A stretch of DNA of 64,000 nucleotides from Rhodobacter sp. (GTDB taxonomy: Bacteria; Pseudomonadota; Alphaproteobacteria; Rhodobacterales; Rhodobacteraceae). Below the pieces are notes generated by a model. It searched no databases and was not told the origin of the DNA. It saw nothing but the letters and a program-made list of their open reading frames with translations. The DNA is taken from contig JAIXXB010000006.1 of the NCBI GenBank assembly GCA_027490955.1, positions 1-64,000 of the forward strand, written 5' to 3'. The position numbers were made by a program, and so were the translations under genes. This document shows positions 45,287 through 53,660 of this stretch, in pieces (positions within the stretch are counted from its first letter, which is position 1; the number at the start of each line of letters is the position of its first letter).

Positions 45287-46495
45287 CTAGGGCCGCGTCA
45301 CTGTGATTTGCGTGACATCGCACGTGCCACCTTCAAAGGCCCCCGCGCAAGAGGTCAGGTAATATTCCCACATCCGCCGAAACCGCTCGTCAAAGCCCAT
45401 CGCCGCCACTTGCGGCCAGCTTGCGGTAAAGCTTTCGTGCCAGCGGCGCAGGGTTTGGCTGTAGCTGCGGCCAAATTCGATCGAATGGGCAAAGCGCAGC
45501 CCTGCGCGGTCAATCTGGTCTTGCAGTACCGCAGGCGAGGGCAGCATCCCGCCCGGAAAGATATATTTCTGAATAAAATCAACTGCCTTGCGATAAGAGG
45601 CAAAGCGATGATCGGGCACTGTGATGATTTGCAGCGTGGCCGAAGCCCCCGGTTTCAGCCGATCACGCACGGCGCTGAAATAGGTCGGCCAATAGCGCTC
45701 GCCCACAGCTTCGAACATTTCGATACTGGCAATGCCATCATAAACGCCGCGCTCGTCGCGGTAATCTTGCAGCTTGATCTCGACGCGGTCAGACAGGCCC
45801 GCCGCTGCAATCCGCGCCACGGCATAGGCATGCTGCGCCTTCGAAATCGTCAGCGCTGTCACTTTCAGCCCGCGCTTGCCCGCGGCATATTCGGCAAATC
45901 CACCCCAACCGCAGCCAATTTCCAGCACATGATCGCCCGATTTTGCCCCCATCTGATCGACCATCGAGGCATATTTCAACTCTTGCGCCGCCTCTAGGCT
46001 TTCTTGCCCCGTTTTGAACAGGGCCGAGGAATAGGTCATGCTGTCATCCAGCCACAGCTTGTAGAAATCATTGCCCAAATCGTAATGATAAGCGATGTTT
46101 TTGCGCGAGCCTTTTTTGGTGTTCGATTGCATCCAAAACCGAAACTTCTCATAGGCGCGCACCAGAGCCATGGCGGGAAAGCCGTCATAAACGGCATCAT
46201 TGCCCATTTGGATCAAATCCATAAAGGCCTGCAAATCAGGTGTCGTCCAGCCGCCTTCCAAATAAGATTCGGAAAAACCCAAATCGCCTTCGCGGATCAG
46301 GCGGGCAAAAATCTCGGTATCATGAATGGTGATTTCTGCCGCTGGCCCTGCTTGTGCCCCTTCGATGCGAAACCGCCGCCCGTCTGGCAACACAAAATCC
46401 AGCCGTCCGCGCGAAAGGTTCTTTGCCACGCCATAAACGGCATGGAAATAACGCGGCAGGTCTTTTTGGCCCTGCGTCGATGTCAGTACAGTCAT
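45287..46495 (-). CDS. cfa: Cyclopropane-fatty-acyl-phospholipid synthase
   Basis: A 402-aa SAM-dependent enzyme that methylenates unsaturated acyl chains of membrane phospholipids. SAM site VLEIGCGWGGFAEYAA, then VTALTISKAQHAYA, SIEMFEAVGERYWPTYF, and FIQKYIFPGGMLPS are all standard. It lies 58 nt behind the photolyase gene on the same strand, with no separate RpoE-like promoter seen, so the two probably share one. In Rhodobacter sphaeroides both genes belong to the RpoE-ChrR singlet-oxygen response. Confidence 0.92.
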   Translation of the reverse strand: MTVLTSTQGQKDLPRYFHAVYGVAKNLSRGRLDFVLPDGRRFRIEGAQAGPAAEITIHDTEIFARLIREGDLGFSESYLEGGWTTPDLQAFMDLIQMGNDAVYDGFPAMALVRAYEKFRFWMQSNTKKGSRKNIAYHYDLGNDFYKLWLDDSMTYSSALFKTGQESLEAAQELKYASMVDQMGAKSGDHVLEIGCGWGGFAEYAAGKRGLKVTALTISKAQHAYAVARIAAAGLSDRVEIKLQDYRDERGVYDGIASIEMFEAVGERYWPTYFSAVRDRLKPGASATLQIITVPDHRFASYRKAVDFIQKYIFPGGMLPSPAVLQDQIDRAGLRFAHSIEFGRSYSQTLRRWHESFTASWPQVAAMGFDERFRRMWEYYLTSCAGAFEGGTCDVTQITVTRP

Positions 46496-46553
46496 TTACC
46501 CCCCAGAGGCGTTTTGTCTATGGTTGCAGGAAGTTGGCCAACGCTCAAGGTGT

Positions 46554-47990
46554 TCATTGGGTCATATCAATAATTTTTTCGCCGCCGCGCGCGCTGTAGG
46601 CGGCCAGCGCGCGGGCGCGCCCTGCGGCCAAATCGACAATCGGCGCAGGGTAGCGCTGGTCGCTTGATAGGCCCCATGTGCGCGGCACAGCGTCAAAAAA
46701 CTGCAGCGACGTGGGCGTTGGGCGCGCCTGCCCTTCGGCAATCCATCTGCGCCGATATGCGCCATCGCCATCAAATTTTTCGGCCTGTCCTGCGGGGTTG
46801 AACACCCGAAAATAGGGCGCAGCATCAGGCCCGCTGCCTGCCACCCATTGCCAGCCCATCGCATTGCTGGCGGGGTCATAATCGGTCAGCACCTGCGCAA
46901 ACCAATTGGCCCCGATGCGCCAATCGGTCATCAAATGTTTGGTCAGATAGCTGGCCACGATCATCCGCGCGCGGTTGTGCATGCGCCCTGTCACATAAAC
47001 CTCGCGCATGGCCGCATCGACAAAAGGCTCGCCCGTCATGCCGCGCCGCCACGCTTCGGCCTGCGCGCCATCGCCATCCCACGCAAAGCTATCCCATTCC
47101 TCGCGCCAATTGCGGGTTAGGATATGGGGGTAATGGTGCATCAGATGATAGGCAAATTCACGCCACACCAATTCTTTGCGAAAATGCTCGGCCCCGCGTG
47201 CGCCCGATTGCAGCGGCCCTTCGGCTGCGTGCCAAATGCGGCGCGGGCCAATTTCACCCCAAGCAAGGTTTTCCGATAGGCCCGAATTGGCATCAATGCC
47301 GACAAAATCGCGCTGTTCTTTATAGCTGTCGATCTTATGGGCAATGAATTGGTCAAGCCGCGCCAAGGCTGCCGCCGCGCCCACATTGGCATATTGCGCC
47401 ACAATGGCCGCGCCGCGCCGCATATCGGCGCCCATGCGCCAATCGGCCAAATCGCAGCTTTCAGGCCATGCCGCAGGCGCAGGCAAGGATTTGGGCGCAG
47501 GCACAGGCGCGCCAAAATCGCGCCCCGCAATCGCCCGCCAAAAGGGGGAGTAAACGCGGTAAGGGCCGCCCTGCCCCGTTTCAACCTGCCAAGGTTCAAT
47601 CAGCAGCGCGCCTGCATGGCTGTCGGCCAGCAGCCCCCTGCCGCGCAAATGGGCCTTAATCGCGCCATCGCGCGCGGTGCTGGCAGGATCATACATCCGC
47701 TGCCACATCACGCCCGCCGCCCCCGTTTCCGCCAAGAGCGCATCCAACACCTCTGCCGCCTTGCCCTTGCGCAAGATCAGGCGGCTGCCTACGCTTTGCA
47801 GCGTTTGGGCAAACTGCGCCACGCCCAGCCCCAGCCGCCAGCGCGCCGCAGCGCCCAAGCTTTCGGTTTCAGGATCTAGAATGAACACAGGAATCAACGG
47901 GCGGCCCGTGCGCAGCGCCGCCTGAAGCATTGGGTGGTCATCTAGGCGCAAATCGCGACGAAACCAAATAATCAGCGCAGCCTGTGTCAT
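46554..47990 (-). CDS. phrA: Deoxyribodipyrimidine photolyase
   Basis: A 478-aa light-driven cyclobutane pyrimidine dimer repair enzyme. N-terminal antenna domain IIWFRRDLRLDDHPML; FAD domain with WREFAYHLMHHYPH, GEPFVDAAMREVYVTGRMHN and DYDPASNAMGWQWVAGSGPD. Length and motifs are complete and typical of class I bacterial photolyases. It has an RpoE-like promoter 22-51 nt upstream and is followed by cfa. The symbol follows Rhodobacter usage. Confidence 0.93.
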   Translation of the reverse strand: MTQAALIIWFRRDLRLDDHPMLQAALRTGRPLIPVFILDPETESLGAAARWRLGLGVAQFAQTLQSVGSRLILRKGKAAEVLDALLAETGAAGVMWQRMYDPASTARDGAIKAHLRGRGLLADSHAGALLIEPWQVETGQGGPYRVYSPFWRAIAGRDFGAPVPAPKSLPAPAAWPESCDLADWRMGADMRRGAAIVAQYANVGAAAALARLDQFIAHKIDSYKEQRDFVGIDANSGLSENLAWGEIGPRRIWHAAEGPLQSGARGAEHFRKELVWREFAYHLMHHYPHILTRNWREEWDSFAWDGDGAQAEAWRRGMTGEPFVDAAMREVYVTGRMHNRARMIVASYLTKHLMTDWRIGANWFAQVLTDYDPASNAMGWQWVAGSGPDAAPYFRVFNPAGQAEKFDGDGAYRRRWIAEGQARPTPTSLQFFDAVPRTWGLSSDQRYPAPIVDLAAGRARALAAYSARGGEKIIDMTQ

Positions 47991-48011
47991 GCCATCCCTA
48001 CCCTTTTCAAA

Positions 48012-48041
48012 GGTTTACGATGGGCCAGCGCGGTTGGATCA
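48012..48041 (-). promoter_or_regulatory. RpoE (ECF11)-like promoter of the photolyase-cfa operon
   Basis: On the minus strand GTGATCC lies 18 nt before TAAACC, and this is about 22 nt upstream of the photolyase ATG. TGATCC as -35 with a TA-rich -10 at this distance is the pattern I know for Rhodobacter RpoE-ChrR promoters. The downstream genes are both known members of that regulon in R. sphaeroides. Confidence 0.6.
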
Positions 48042-48067
48042 CCCGCCGCGCTGCAATTGCGCCAAAT

Positions 48068-49309
48068 TCAGCGTTTTGACAAAACCACATCCAAGGCTTT
48101 GATCGCGCGCGCGATATCCTCGGGCGAGGTGTAATGCACCGCCGACAGGCGCAAAACGCCCTGCGCGCGGTCAATGCCCAATGCCTCAATCGGGCGCACG
48201 GCGTAAAAATCCCCCCCCGATGCGGCAATGCCATGATCCGACAGCGCGGCGGCCACGGGCGCGGCAGGCATATCCAGCGCCACCGCAAGGGTTGGCGCGC
48301 GGTCTTCGGCAGTGCGCGGTCCAATCAGGCGCAGATCATTGCGCGCGGCCAGATACTCTAGCAGCGGGGCCATCATGGCCACCTCGGCGCGGCGCATCAG
48401 CCCATGCACAGCGCGCCCGCGCGCGGCCGCATCGGGATTTGGGCCAAAGTGATGGTCATGCAGCGCATCGATATAATCCGCAATTCCCGCACAGGCGGCG
48501 ATTTGCGCATGGTCTGGCCCTGCAGGGGTCAGACGTTTGTATAAGGTGCCTGCGTTGAAATAATGCCCCTGCGCAGGCAGTTCTGCGGCAAACTCGGCGC
48601 GGGTCAGCATGATGCCCTGATGCGGCCCATAGGTTTTATAGGCGGAAAACAGATAGACATCCACGCCAAGGGCCGCAAAATCGGGCAGGCCATGCGGGGC
48701 AAAGGCCACGCCATCGACCACGCTGCGCGCGCCATGTTTGCGCGCAAGGGCCGCGATTTCGGCCACATCATTGATTTCGGCAATAACATTGCTGCAATGG
48801 GGAAAGGCCACCAGCCGCACCCGCCCATCGGCCAGCAGCGCAGACAGATCGGCTATCTCCAGCCGCCCTGTCTGCGCATCAATCTTCCATTCGCGCACCT
48901 CAATCCCTTCATCTGCCAGCCTGCGCCATGCGCCCGAATTGGCCTCGTGATCTTGGTTGGTCACCACAATGGCCGCCGTCTGGCCGCGCAGCCAAATGCG
49001 CACGGCATTGGCCAAAACATAGGTATTCGCGCTGGTCGACGGGCCAAAGGACAGCTCCTCGGGTGTCATATTCATCAGCGCGGCAAGGCGTGTGCGCGCC
49101 TCGTCCATCTCGTCGCCGCCCGCTTTGGAGGCCGGATAGGCCGCATAGGGCTGCACCTTGCGCGTGGTGTAAAAGCGGTGCAACCGATCAGTCACCGCGC
49201 GCGCAGGGTAAGAGCCGCCCGCATTTTCAAAAAAGGCATATTCGCGCGTGCTGCCGCCATCAAAGGCCGCAAATTGCGCCCGCACAAATCCCATATCCAT
49301 ATCGCCCAT
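48068..49309 (-). CDS. Class V aminotransferase-like protein (cysteine desulfurase-like, no catalytic Cys)
   Basis: A 413-aa fold-type I PLP protein related to SufS/IscS. PLP-lysine K225 in LFSAYKTYGPHQG and stacking H121 in TNQDHEANSG are present. Where SufS has the catalytic cysteine (GHHCAQ-like loop) this protein reads RLSAVHYTSPEDI, without cysteine, and its only cysteines (such as C172) lie elsewhere. It is therefore unlikely to be a normal desulfurase; the actual reaction is unknown. The ATG used has GGAG 5 nt upstream; the track starts two codons earlier at GTG. It diverges from the binding protein. Confidence 0.82.
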   Translation of the reverse strand: MGDMDMGFVRAQFAAFDGGSTREYAFFENAGGSYPARAVTDRLHRFYTTRKVQPYAAYPASKAGGDEMDEARTRLAALMNMTPEELSFGPSTSANTYVLANAVRIWLRGQTAAIVVTNQDHEANSGAWRRLADEGIEVREWKIDAQTGRLEIADLSALLADGRVRLVAFPHCSNVIAEINDVAEIAALARKHGARSVVDGVAFAPHGLPDFAALGVDVYLFSAYKTYGPHQGIMLTRAEFAAELPAQGHYFNAGTLYKRLTPAGPDHAQIAACAGIADYIDALHDHHFGPNPDAAARGRAVHGLMRRAEVAMMAPLLEYLAARNDLRLIGPRTAEDRAPTLAVALDMPAAPVAAALSDHGIAASGGDFYAVRPIEALGIDRAQGVLRLSAVHYTSPEDIARAIKALDVVLSKR

Positions 49310-49522
49310 GACCACTCCGCCCCTGTGATTCCCTTGCCCCCAAAGAAACAGCCCACACCGCGCAGTTCAATGACCATTTGCGGCGCTGCTGAATTTTTAG
49401 GCAATGCGCGGCAATATCCACTTGCATGTGCTGCTTTGTCTGGCAATTGTTCTGCAGATCTTGCAGGACGCAGGGTGCTACCCTACATGACCCCCACAGA
49501 TTTTCTGACAGTGGAGCCAATA

Positions 49523-50572
49523 ATGAAGAACAGCCTATATATTGCTGCATCCGCCCTTGCTTTGGGCGTTGCAACCTCTGCCCATGCCGCCGACCCAGAT
49601 TTGATCGTCTTCGATTGGGCTGGATTTGAAGTACAAGCCCTGATCGAGCCCTATGTGGCAAAACATGGGCAAATGCCAACCTATGCCTTTTATGGCGATG
49701 AAGAAGAGGCCTTCACCAAGGTTTCCACTGGCTTTAAGGCCGATCTTGCCCACCCATGCAGCCAAATGGTGCGCAAATACCGCGACAAGGGCCTGATCGA
49801 GCCATGGGATGTCAGCCGTATTCCAGAATTTGCCAATATCGCGCCCCGCTTCTTGGAAAGCAGCGATATCAAGGATGAGACGGGCGTTTGGTATATTCCC
49901 ACCGATTACGCCTATACCGCCATTGCCTATAACACCGACGAAGTCACCCCTGAACAAGTGGCCTCGCTGAATGTGTTCATCGACCCTGCCTTTGCTGGCC
50001 GCACCTCGCTGCCCGACACAGTGGACGATTCTTGGGCGCTGGCCTTTTTGGCCACAGGCGTGACCGACTGGACGCAAGTGAGCGATGAGCAATTCGCCGC
50101 CGCCGCCGCATGGCTGCGCCAAGCCCATGCCAATGTGCGCACCTATTGGGCAGACCCTGCCGAAAACGCGCAATTGATGAAAACGGGCGAAGTGGTGGTG
50201 TCTTGGTCGTGGAACGACGGCGTGACCGCCATGCGCAACGAAGGCGTGCCCGTGGCCTTTAACCGCACCCCTGTCGAGGGCGCAAGCAACTGGTTCTGCG
50301 GCTATGTGAATTTCAAAGATGCTCCAGGTTCCGAAGATAAGGCCTATGATTTCATCAACGCATGGCTGGATCACGGCAGCGCCAAAGGGCTGCTGGAAAA
50401 CTTTGGCTATGCCCATTCCAACGATGCCGCGATGAAAGAAATCACGATGGAAGAGTTGAAGGCCTTTGACGTGGACCCGATCGAAGGCAAAATGCTGGCG
50501 CAGGTGCCGCTGAACCCAGAGTTCCGCGAAAAACTGACGGCCGAGTTTGAATTGATCAAACAAGGCTTCTAA
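49523..50572 (+). CDS. Solitary polyamine-type ABC substrate-binding protein (PotD/PotF-like)
   Basis: A 349-aa periplasmic protein. The signal peptide ends VATSAHA, before ADPDLIVFDWAGFE. PotD-like segments are DLAHPCSQMVRKYRDKGLIEP, YIPTDYAYTAIAYN and EVVVSWSWNDGVTAM. No permease or ATPase gene is adjacent, so it must use a transporter encoded elsewhere. The track ORF of 669 aa adds 320 residues that are antisense to the class V gene; the signal peptide and TGGAG ribosome site set this start. A strong terminator follows. Confidence 0.86.
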   Translation: MKNSLYIAASALALGVATSAHAADPDLIVFDWAGFEVQALIEPYVAKHGQMPTYAFYGDEEEAFTKVSTGFKADLAHPCSQMVRKYRDKGLIEPWDVSRIPEFANIAPRFLESSDIKDETGVWYIPTDYAYTAIAYNTDEVTPEQVASLNVFIDPAFAGRTSLPDTVDDSWALAFLATGVTDWTQVSDEQFAAAAAWLRQAHANVRTYWADPAENAQLMKTGEVVVSWSWNDGVTAMRNEGVPVAFNRTPVEGASNWFCGYVNFKDAPGSEDKAYDFINAWLDHGSAKGLLENFGYAHSNDAAMKEITMEELKAFDVDPIEGKMLAQVPLNPEFREKLTAEFELIKQGF

Positions 50573-50590
50573 TCAGCCCCAGATGTCGGA

Positions 50591-50620
50591 GCGCGCCCAA
50601 GGGAAACTTTGGGCGCGTTT
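50591..50620 (+). terminator. Terminator of the polyamine-type binding protein
   Basis: CGCGCCCAAG and its complement TTTGGGCGCG close a ~10-bp stem around a GGAAAC loop, followed by a TTTTC tract. It begins 19 nt after the stop codon. Confidence 0.85.
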
Positions 50621-50646
50621 TCTTTTGCACTGGGCTTGCAGATGCC

Positions 50647-50675
50647 TTGCACAAGCCTGCGCGCGCGCCTATGTT
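50647..50675 (+). promoter_or_regulatory. ssrA promoter
   Basis: TTGCAC and TATGTT are separated by exactly 17 nt and lie just before the acceptor half of the permuted tmRNA gene, a good housekeeping-sigma fit. Transcription would start near 50682. Confidence 0.6.
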
Positions 50676-50681
50676 GTGGGT

Positions 50682-51000
50682 GTCTGGGGTAACCCAAACT
50701 ATGGCGATAAACGCACCCGTAATACACGGCTCGGACCCGGGGGCGGTACCCGGCGACTCCACCAATTCTCCCTGTCATTTGGGGCGTGTGGGGTCGAAAT
50801 AGGATCGACGAACGTCTAAAGGGGCCAGCTTTCGCTCGGTGAGCCACCACCGTTATCGGTGCAAAACGTACAGTTGCAAATGACAACCGTGCTCCGGCAA
50901 TGGCTTTGGCTGCGTAAGCAACCCAAGTCGCCGAAACTAAGTCCTTGCGCTTAGCCGCGTAAGGCGGGGCCCGCCAGAGCCTGGCAACAGAATCTGGCAC
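50682..51000 (+). ncRNA. ssrA: Permuted two-piece tmRNA (ssrA)
   Basis: Rescue RNA for stalled ribosomes, in the circularly permuted alphaproteobacterial form. The acceptor piece comes first and ends CGACTCC-ACCA at 50764. An intervening ~25 nt is presumably removed. The coding piece starts GGGGTCG at 50790, which pairs with CGACTCC to rebuild the acceptor stem (one G-U). The tag frame 50876-50917 encodes ANDNRAPAMALAA and a TAA stop. The ORFs in the track here are spurious. The 3' end is approximate and is followed by a partial duplication. sspB lies 3.3 kb away. Confidence 0.93.
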
Positions 51001-51084
51001 TCATTTCCCAAAAGCATCCAAGGCTCTGGCAAAGCTAAAGAAATCAGAGCCTTCCAACAGCATCTTGCACTCATTTCCCAAAGC
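50975..51084 (+). repeat. Imperfect direct repeat behind tmRNA
   Basis: CAGAGCCTGGCAACAGAATC-TGGCACTCATTTCCCAAAAGC (50975-51015) recurs as CAGAGCCTTCCAACAGCATC-TTGCACTCATTTCCCAAAGC (51045-51084), about 36 of 41 positions alike, period 70 nt. GGCTCTG at 51022 can pair with CAGAGCC of the second copy, giving a hairpin. It appears to be a duplication of the tmRNA 3' flank. Confidence 0.7.
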
Positions 51085-51100
51085 TCAGATTGCGGTTGAA

Positions 51101-51121
51101 AGGGGGCCTATGCGGCCCCCT
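51101..51121 (-). terminator. Terminator of the fumC-nucleosidase operon
   Basis: AGGGGGCC and GGCCCCCT form a perfect 8-bp stem around a 5-nt loop, followed on the minus strand by TTTC. It lies about 105 nt behind the nucleosidase stop, as the 3' part of repeat copy 3. Confidence 0.65.
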
Positions 51122-51164
51122 CGCTGCGCTCACCCCCGCAGGATATTTGGGAAAAGAAGAAGCG
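51101..51164 (-). repeat. Dispersed terminator-associated repeat, copy 3
   Basis: On the minus strand CTTCTTCTTTTCCCAAATAT, CCTGCGGGGGTGAGCGCAGC, GAGGGGGCC is nearly identical to copy 1. It stands between the convergent ssrA and nucleosidase genes and ends in the hairpin listed next. Confidence 0.75.
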
Positions 51165-51226
51165 GTTCGCGCCCAAAATATGCTTTGTTTCAAGGGGTTT
51201 GGAGTGGCAGGGGCAACGGCCTGCCT

Positions 51227-51775
51227 TTACAGCAGGTGCCCTTGCTGCAGGCGCTGCAAAAAGGCGTTTTCGGCATGGCGTAAAGCGGCGCGCCAATCGC
51301 GGGGGGCGGTGTCATCGGCGCTGTCCGAGATGTATTTAAAGGCGCGCAGCGGCACGCCTGCGGCGCGGCAAATCTTGGCGATGGGGTAAAGTTCCATATC
51401 CACCACATCGCAGGGCAATTCGGGGGCGGCATTGGCAAAGCTATCGCCTGTGCCGCAGGTCAGCGGCGCTGGGGCAAAGCGGATTTCTTCGCTGCCCTCT
51501 TCAAAAGGTGTGGCGCCCAAAGGCAGACCCAGCGCGCGCACATCCATATCGCGTTGCAGCGCCGCGCCCACCTCGACCAGACCATGCAGCCCTTTGGTCA
51601 CGGCCCCAGCCGTGCCGAAATTCACCACCAAATCAGGGCGATGGGCGGCCAAAGCGTCAGCGCAGCGCCATGCGGCATTCACCTTGCCCACGCCGATATG
51701 CACCACTGTCCAATGCGGCGCGGGCGGGGTAGAGAGTTCTTCGCGCATCGCCACCAAAAGCAAAATCTTTTGCAT
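51227..51775 (-). CDS. MTA/SAH-nucleosidase-like phosphorylase-family protein
   Basis: A 182-aa purine nucleoside phosphorylase superfamily protein: ILLLVAMREELSTPP at the start, VVNFGTAGAVTKGL, DVVDMELYPIAKIC (substrate Glu) and YISDSADDTAP (catalytic Asp). It would hydrolyse 5'-methylthioadenosine or S-adenosylhomocysteine. At 182 aa it is ~50 shorter than E. coli MtnN, with a shortened middle, so specificity is uncertain. Its ATG overlaps the upstream RHH stop (TGATG). Confidence 0.8.
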   Translation of the reverse strand: MQKILLLVAMREELSTPPAPHWTVVHIGVGKVNAAWRCADALAAHRPDLVVNFGTAGAVTKGLHGLVEVGAALQRDMDVRALGLPLGATPFEEGSEEIRFAPAPLTCGTGDSFANAAPELPCDVVDMELYPIAKICRAAGVPLRAFKYISDSADDTAPRDWRAALRHAENAFLQRLQQGHLL

Positions 51776-51990
51776 CACACCGCCCCTTTCAAATCGCGCA
51801 GAATCGCCACGCGGATATGCGAGGCAAGGCCAACTGGCCCGCGCGCGGCGTCCATCTCGGCGGCCAAGGCATTGACCGATAGGCCCCGCTTTTGCGCCAA
51901 TGCCTGAAATGCCGCCCAGAATTCAGGCTCTAGCGTTACCGATGTGCGGTGGCCGCGCAGGGTGAGCGAATGTTTTTGCGGCCCACTCAT
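51775..51990 (-). CDS. Ribbon-helix-helix domain protein
   Basis: A 71-aa small protein of the RHH_4 type: SLTLRGHRTSVTLEPEFW forms the strand and first helix, and LAQKRGLSVNALAAEMDAAR the second. It resembles Arc-like DNA-binding proteins. It overlaps the DUF4169 gene by ATGA and the nucleosidase gene by TGATG. The target is unknown; conserved linkage with fumC in this group suggests a housekeeping role rather than a mobile toxin-antitoxin pair. Confidence 0.8.
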   Translation of the reverse strand: MSGPQKHSLTLRGHRTSVTLEPEFWAAFQALAQKRGLSVNALAAEMDAARGPVGLASHIRVAILRDLKGAV

Positions 51991-52166
51991 GGTGTCTCGC
52001 GCCGATGCGCATCAATCGCGGCGCGCGCCTTATCTGCCTGCGTTTTCTGGGCCAATTTCTGCGCCTTGCTGCGGCCAAATTTGGCTGCGTTTTCACCGCC
52101 CTGCGCGCGGGCCTTGGCGCGGCTGGCCGCCTTTTTCGCTGCGCGCAGGTTGAGGATGTCGCCCAT
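51987..52166 (-). CDS. DUF4169 family small protein (below ORF-track cutoff)
   Basis: A 59-aa basic protein, MGDILNLRAAKKAASRAK... ending AIDAHRRETP, read directly from the minus strand and missing from the track because of its size. It is rich in Lys, Arg and Ala and probably one helix. It starts 11 nt after the fumC stop and its stop overlaps the RHH start as ATGA. Function unknown. Confidence 0.85.
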   Translation of the reverse strand: MGDILNLRAAKKAASRAKARAQGGENAAKFGRSKAQKLAQKTQADKARAAIDAHRRETP

Positions 52167-52177
52167 GCCCCCCCCTA

Positions 52178-53572
52178 TCAGCCCTTTGGCCCGATCATAT
52201 CTTCGGGGCGCACCACGCGGTCAAAGGTTTCGCCATCGACATAGCCCAAGGCAATCGCCTCTTGCCTCAAGGTCGTGCCGTTCTTATGCGCGGTTTTGGC
52301 GACTTTGGTGGCCGCGTCATAGCCGATGGTCGGGGCCAAGGCGGTGACCAGCATCAGGCTTTCTTTCATCAATTGATCGATGCGCGCCACATTCGCCTGT
52401 GTGCCCAGCACCATGTTATCGGTGAAAGAGCCTGCCGCGTCGCCCAAAAGCTGCATAGATTGCAAGACGTTATAGGCCATCATCGGGTTATAGACATTCA
52501 GTTCAAAATGGCCTTGGCTGCCTGCAAAGCCTACGGCGGCATCATTGCCCATCACATGGGCGCAGACCATGGTCAGCGCTTCGGCCTGTGTGGGGTTCAC
52601 TTTGCCCGGCATGATCGAGCTGCCCGGTTCATTTTCAGGCAGGATCAATTCCCCAAGGCCAGAGCGCGGGCCAGAGCCCAAAAGCCGCATATCATTGGCA
52701 ATTTTGAACAGGCTGGCGGCCACAGTTTTCAGCGCGCCCGAAAACATCACCATTGCGTCATGGGCGGCCAGCGCCTCGAACTTGTTGGGCGCGGTCACAA
52801 AAGGCAGGCCCGTGATGGCGGCGATTTCGGCCGCAACCCGCACATCCCAGCCGACCCGAGTGTTCAGCCCCGTGCCCACTGCCGTGCCGCCTTGGGCCAG
52901 CTCGTAAATCTCGGGCAGGATTTTCTTGACCCGCATGATGCCCATGGCCACCTGATGGGCATAGCCGCCAAACTCTTGGCCCAGCGTCAGCGGCGTGGCA
53001 TCTTGGGTATGGGTGCGGCCAATTTTGATGATATCTTTGAATTCCAAAGATTTGGCCAAAAGTGCTGCATGCAGTTTTTCAAGGCCCGGCAGCAGCACAT
53101 CGCGCGCCATCATGCCAATGGCCACATGCATCGCGGTGGGGAAAGTATCATTGGACGACTGTCCCATATTCACATGATCGTTGGGATGGACGGGTTTCTT
53201 GCTGCCCATCTCGCCGCCCAGCATTTCGATGGCGCGGTTGGAAATCACCTCGTTCGCGTTCATATTGCTTTGCGTGCCAGACCCTGTTTGCCAGACAACC
53301 AGCGGAAAATTATCGTCAAACTTGCCGTCGATCACCTCTTGCGCGGCTTGGGCGATGACCTCGCCCAAGGCTTTGTCGATATCGCCTTGGGCGATATTGA
53401 CCAGCGCGCAGGCCTTTTTGATCACGCCAAGCGCGCGGATGATGGCGACGGGTTGACGTTCCCATCCGATGGGAAAGTTGATGATGCTGCGCTGGGTCTG
53501 CGCGCCCCAGTATTTATCGGCGGGAACGTTCAGCGGGCCAAAGCTGTCTGTCTCTACGCGGGTTTTGGTCAT
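52178..53572 (-). CDS. fumC: Class II fumarate hydratase
   Basis: A 464-aa iron-independent fumarase of the TCA cycle. [26 protein letters not shown] at the start, [20 protein letters not shown], and the signature loop [17 protein letters not shown] with its catalytic serine are intact. GGAGG lies 7 nt before the chosen ATG; the track's GTG two codons upstream is too close to it. It heads the small operon with DUF4169, RHH and nucleosidase genes. Confidence 0.94.
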   Translation of the reverse strand: MTKTRVETDSFGPLNVPADKYWGAQTQRSIINFPIGWERQPVAIIRALGVIKKACALVNIAQGDIDKALGEVIAQAAQEVIDGKFDDNFPLVVWQTGSGTQSNMNANEVISNRAIEMLGGEMGSKKPVHPNDHVNMGQSSNDTFPTAMHVAIGMMARDVLLPGLEKLHAALLAKSLEFKDIIKIGRTHTQDATPLTLGQEFGGYAHQVAMGIMRVKKILPEIYELAQGGTAVGTGLNTRVGWDVRVAAEIAAITGLPFVTAPNKFEALAAHDAMVMFSGALKTVAASLFKIANDMRLLGSGPRSGLGELILPENEPGSSIMPGKVNPTQAEALTMVCAHVMGNDAAVGFAGSQGHFELNVYNPMMAYNVLQSMQLLGDAAGSFTDNMVLGTQANVARIDQLMKESLMLVTALAPTIGYDAATKVAKTAHKNGTTLRQEAIALGYVDGETFDRVVRPEDMIGPKG

Positions 53573-53660
53573 TTGCACGCCTCCTGTTGCTGGGGCCTGC
53601 CTTAGCCCAAAGGCGCGGAAAACTCAACGGTATACATCGGCATACCAACACGAAACTGCG

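Noticed and set aside
48563-49522. N-terminal 320 residues of the 669-aa plus-strand ORF
   Set aside because: They are antisense to the class V aminotransferase-like gene and low-complexity Arg/His/Ala; the signal peptide and ribosome site place the real start at 49523.
50569-51000. 143-aa minus-strand ORF over the tmRNA region
   Set aside because: The region is explained by the permuted tmRNA gene and its promoter; the ORF has no family resemblance.
52262-53605. 447-aa plus-strand ORF
   Set aside because: It is antisense to fumC over its whole length and shows only the His/Gln/Arg-rich shadow pattern.
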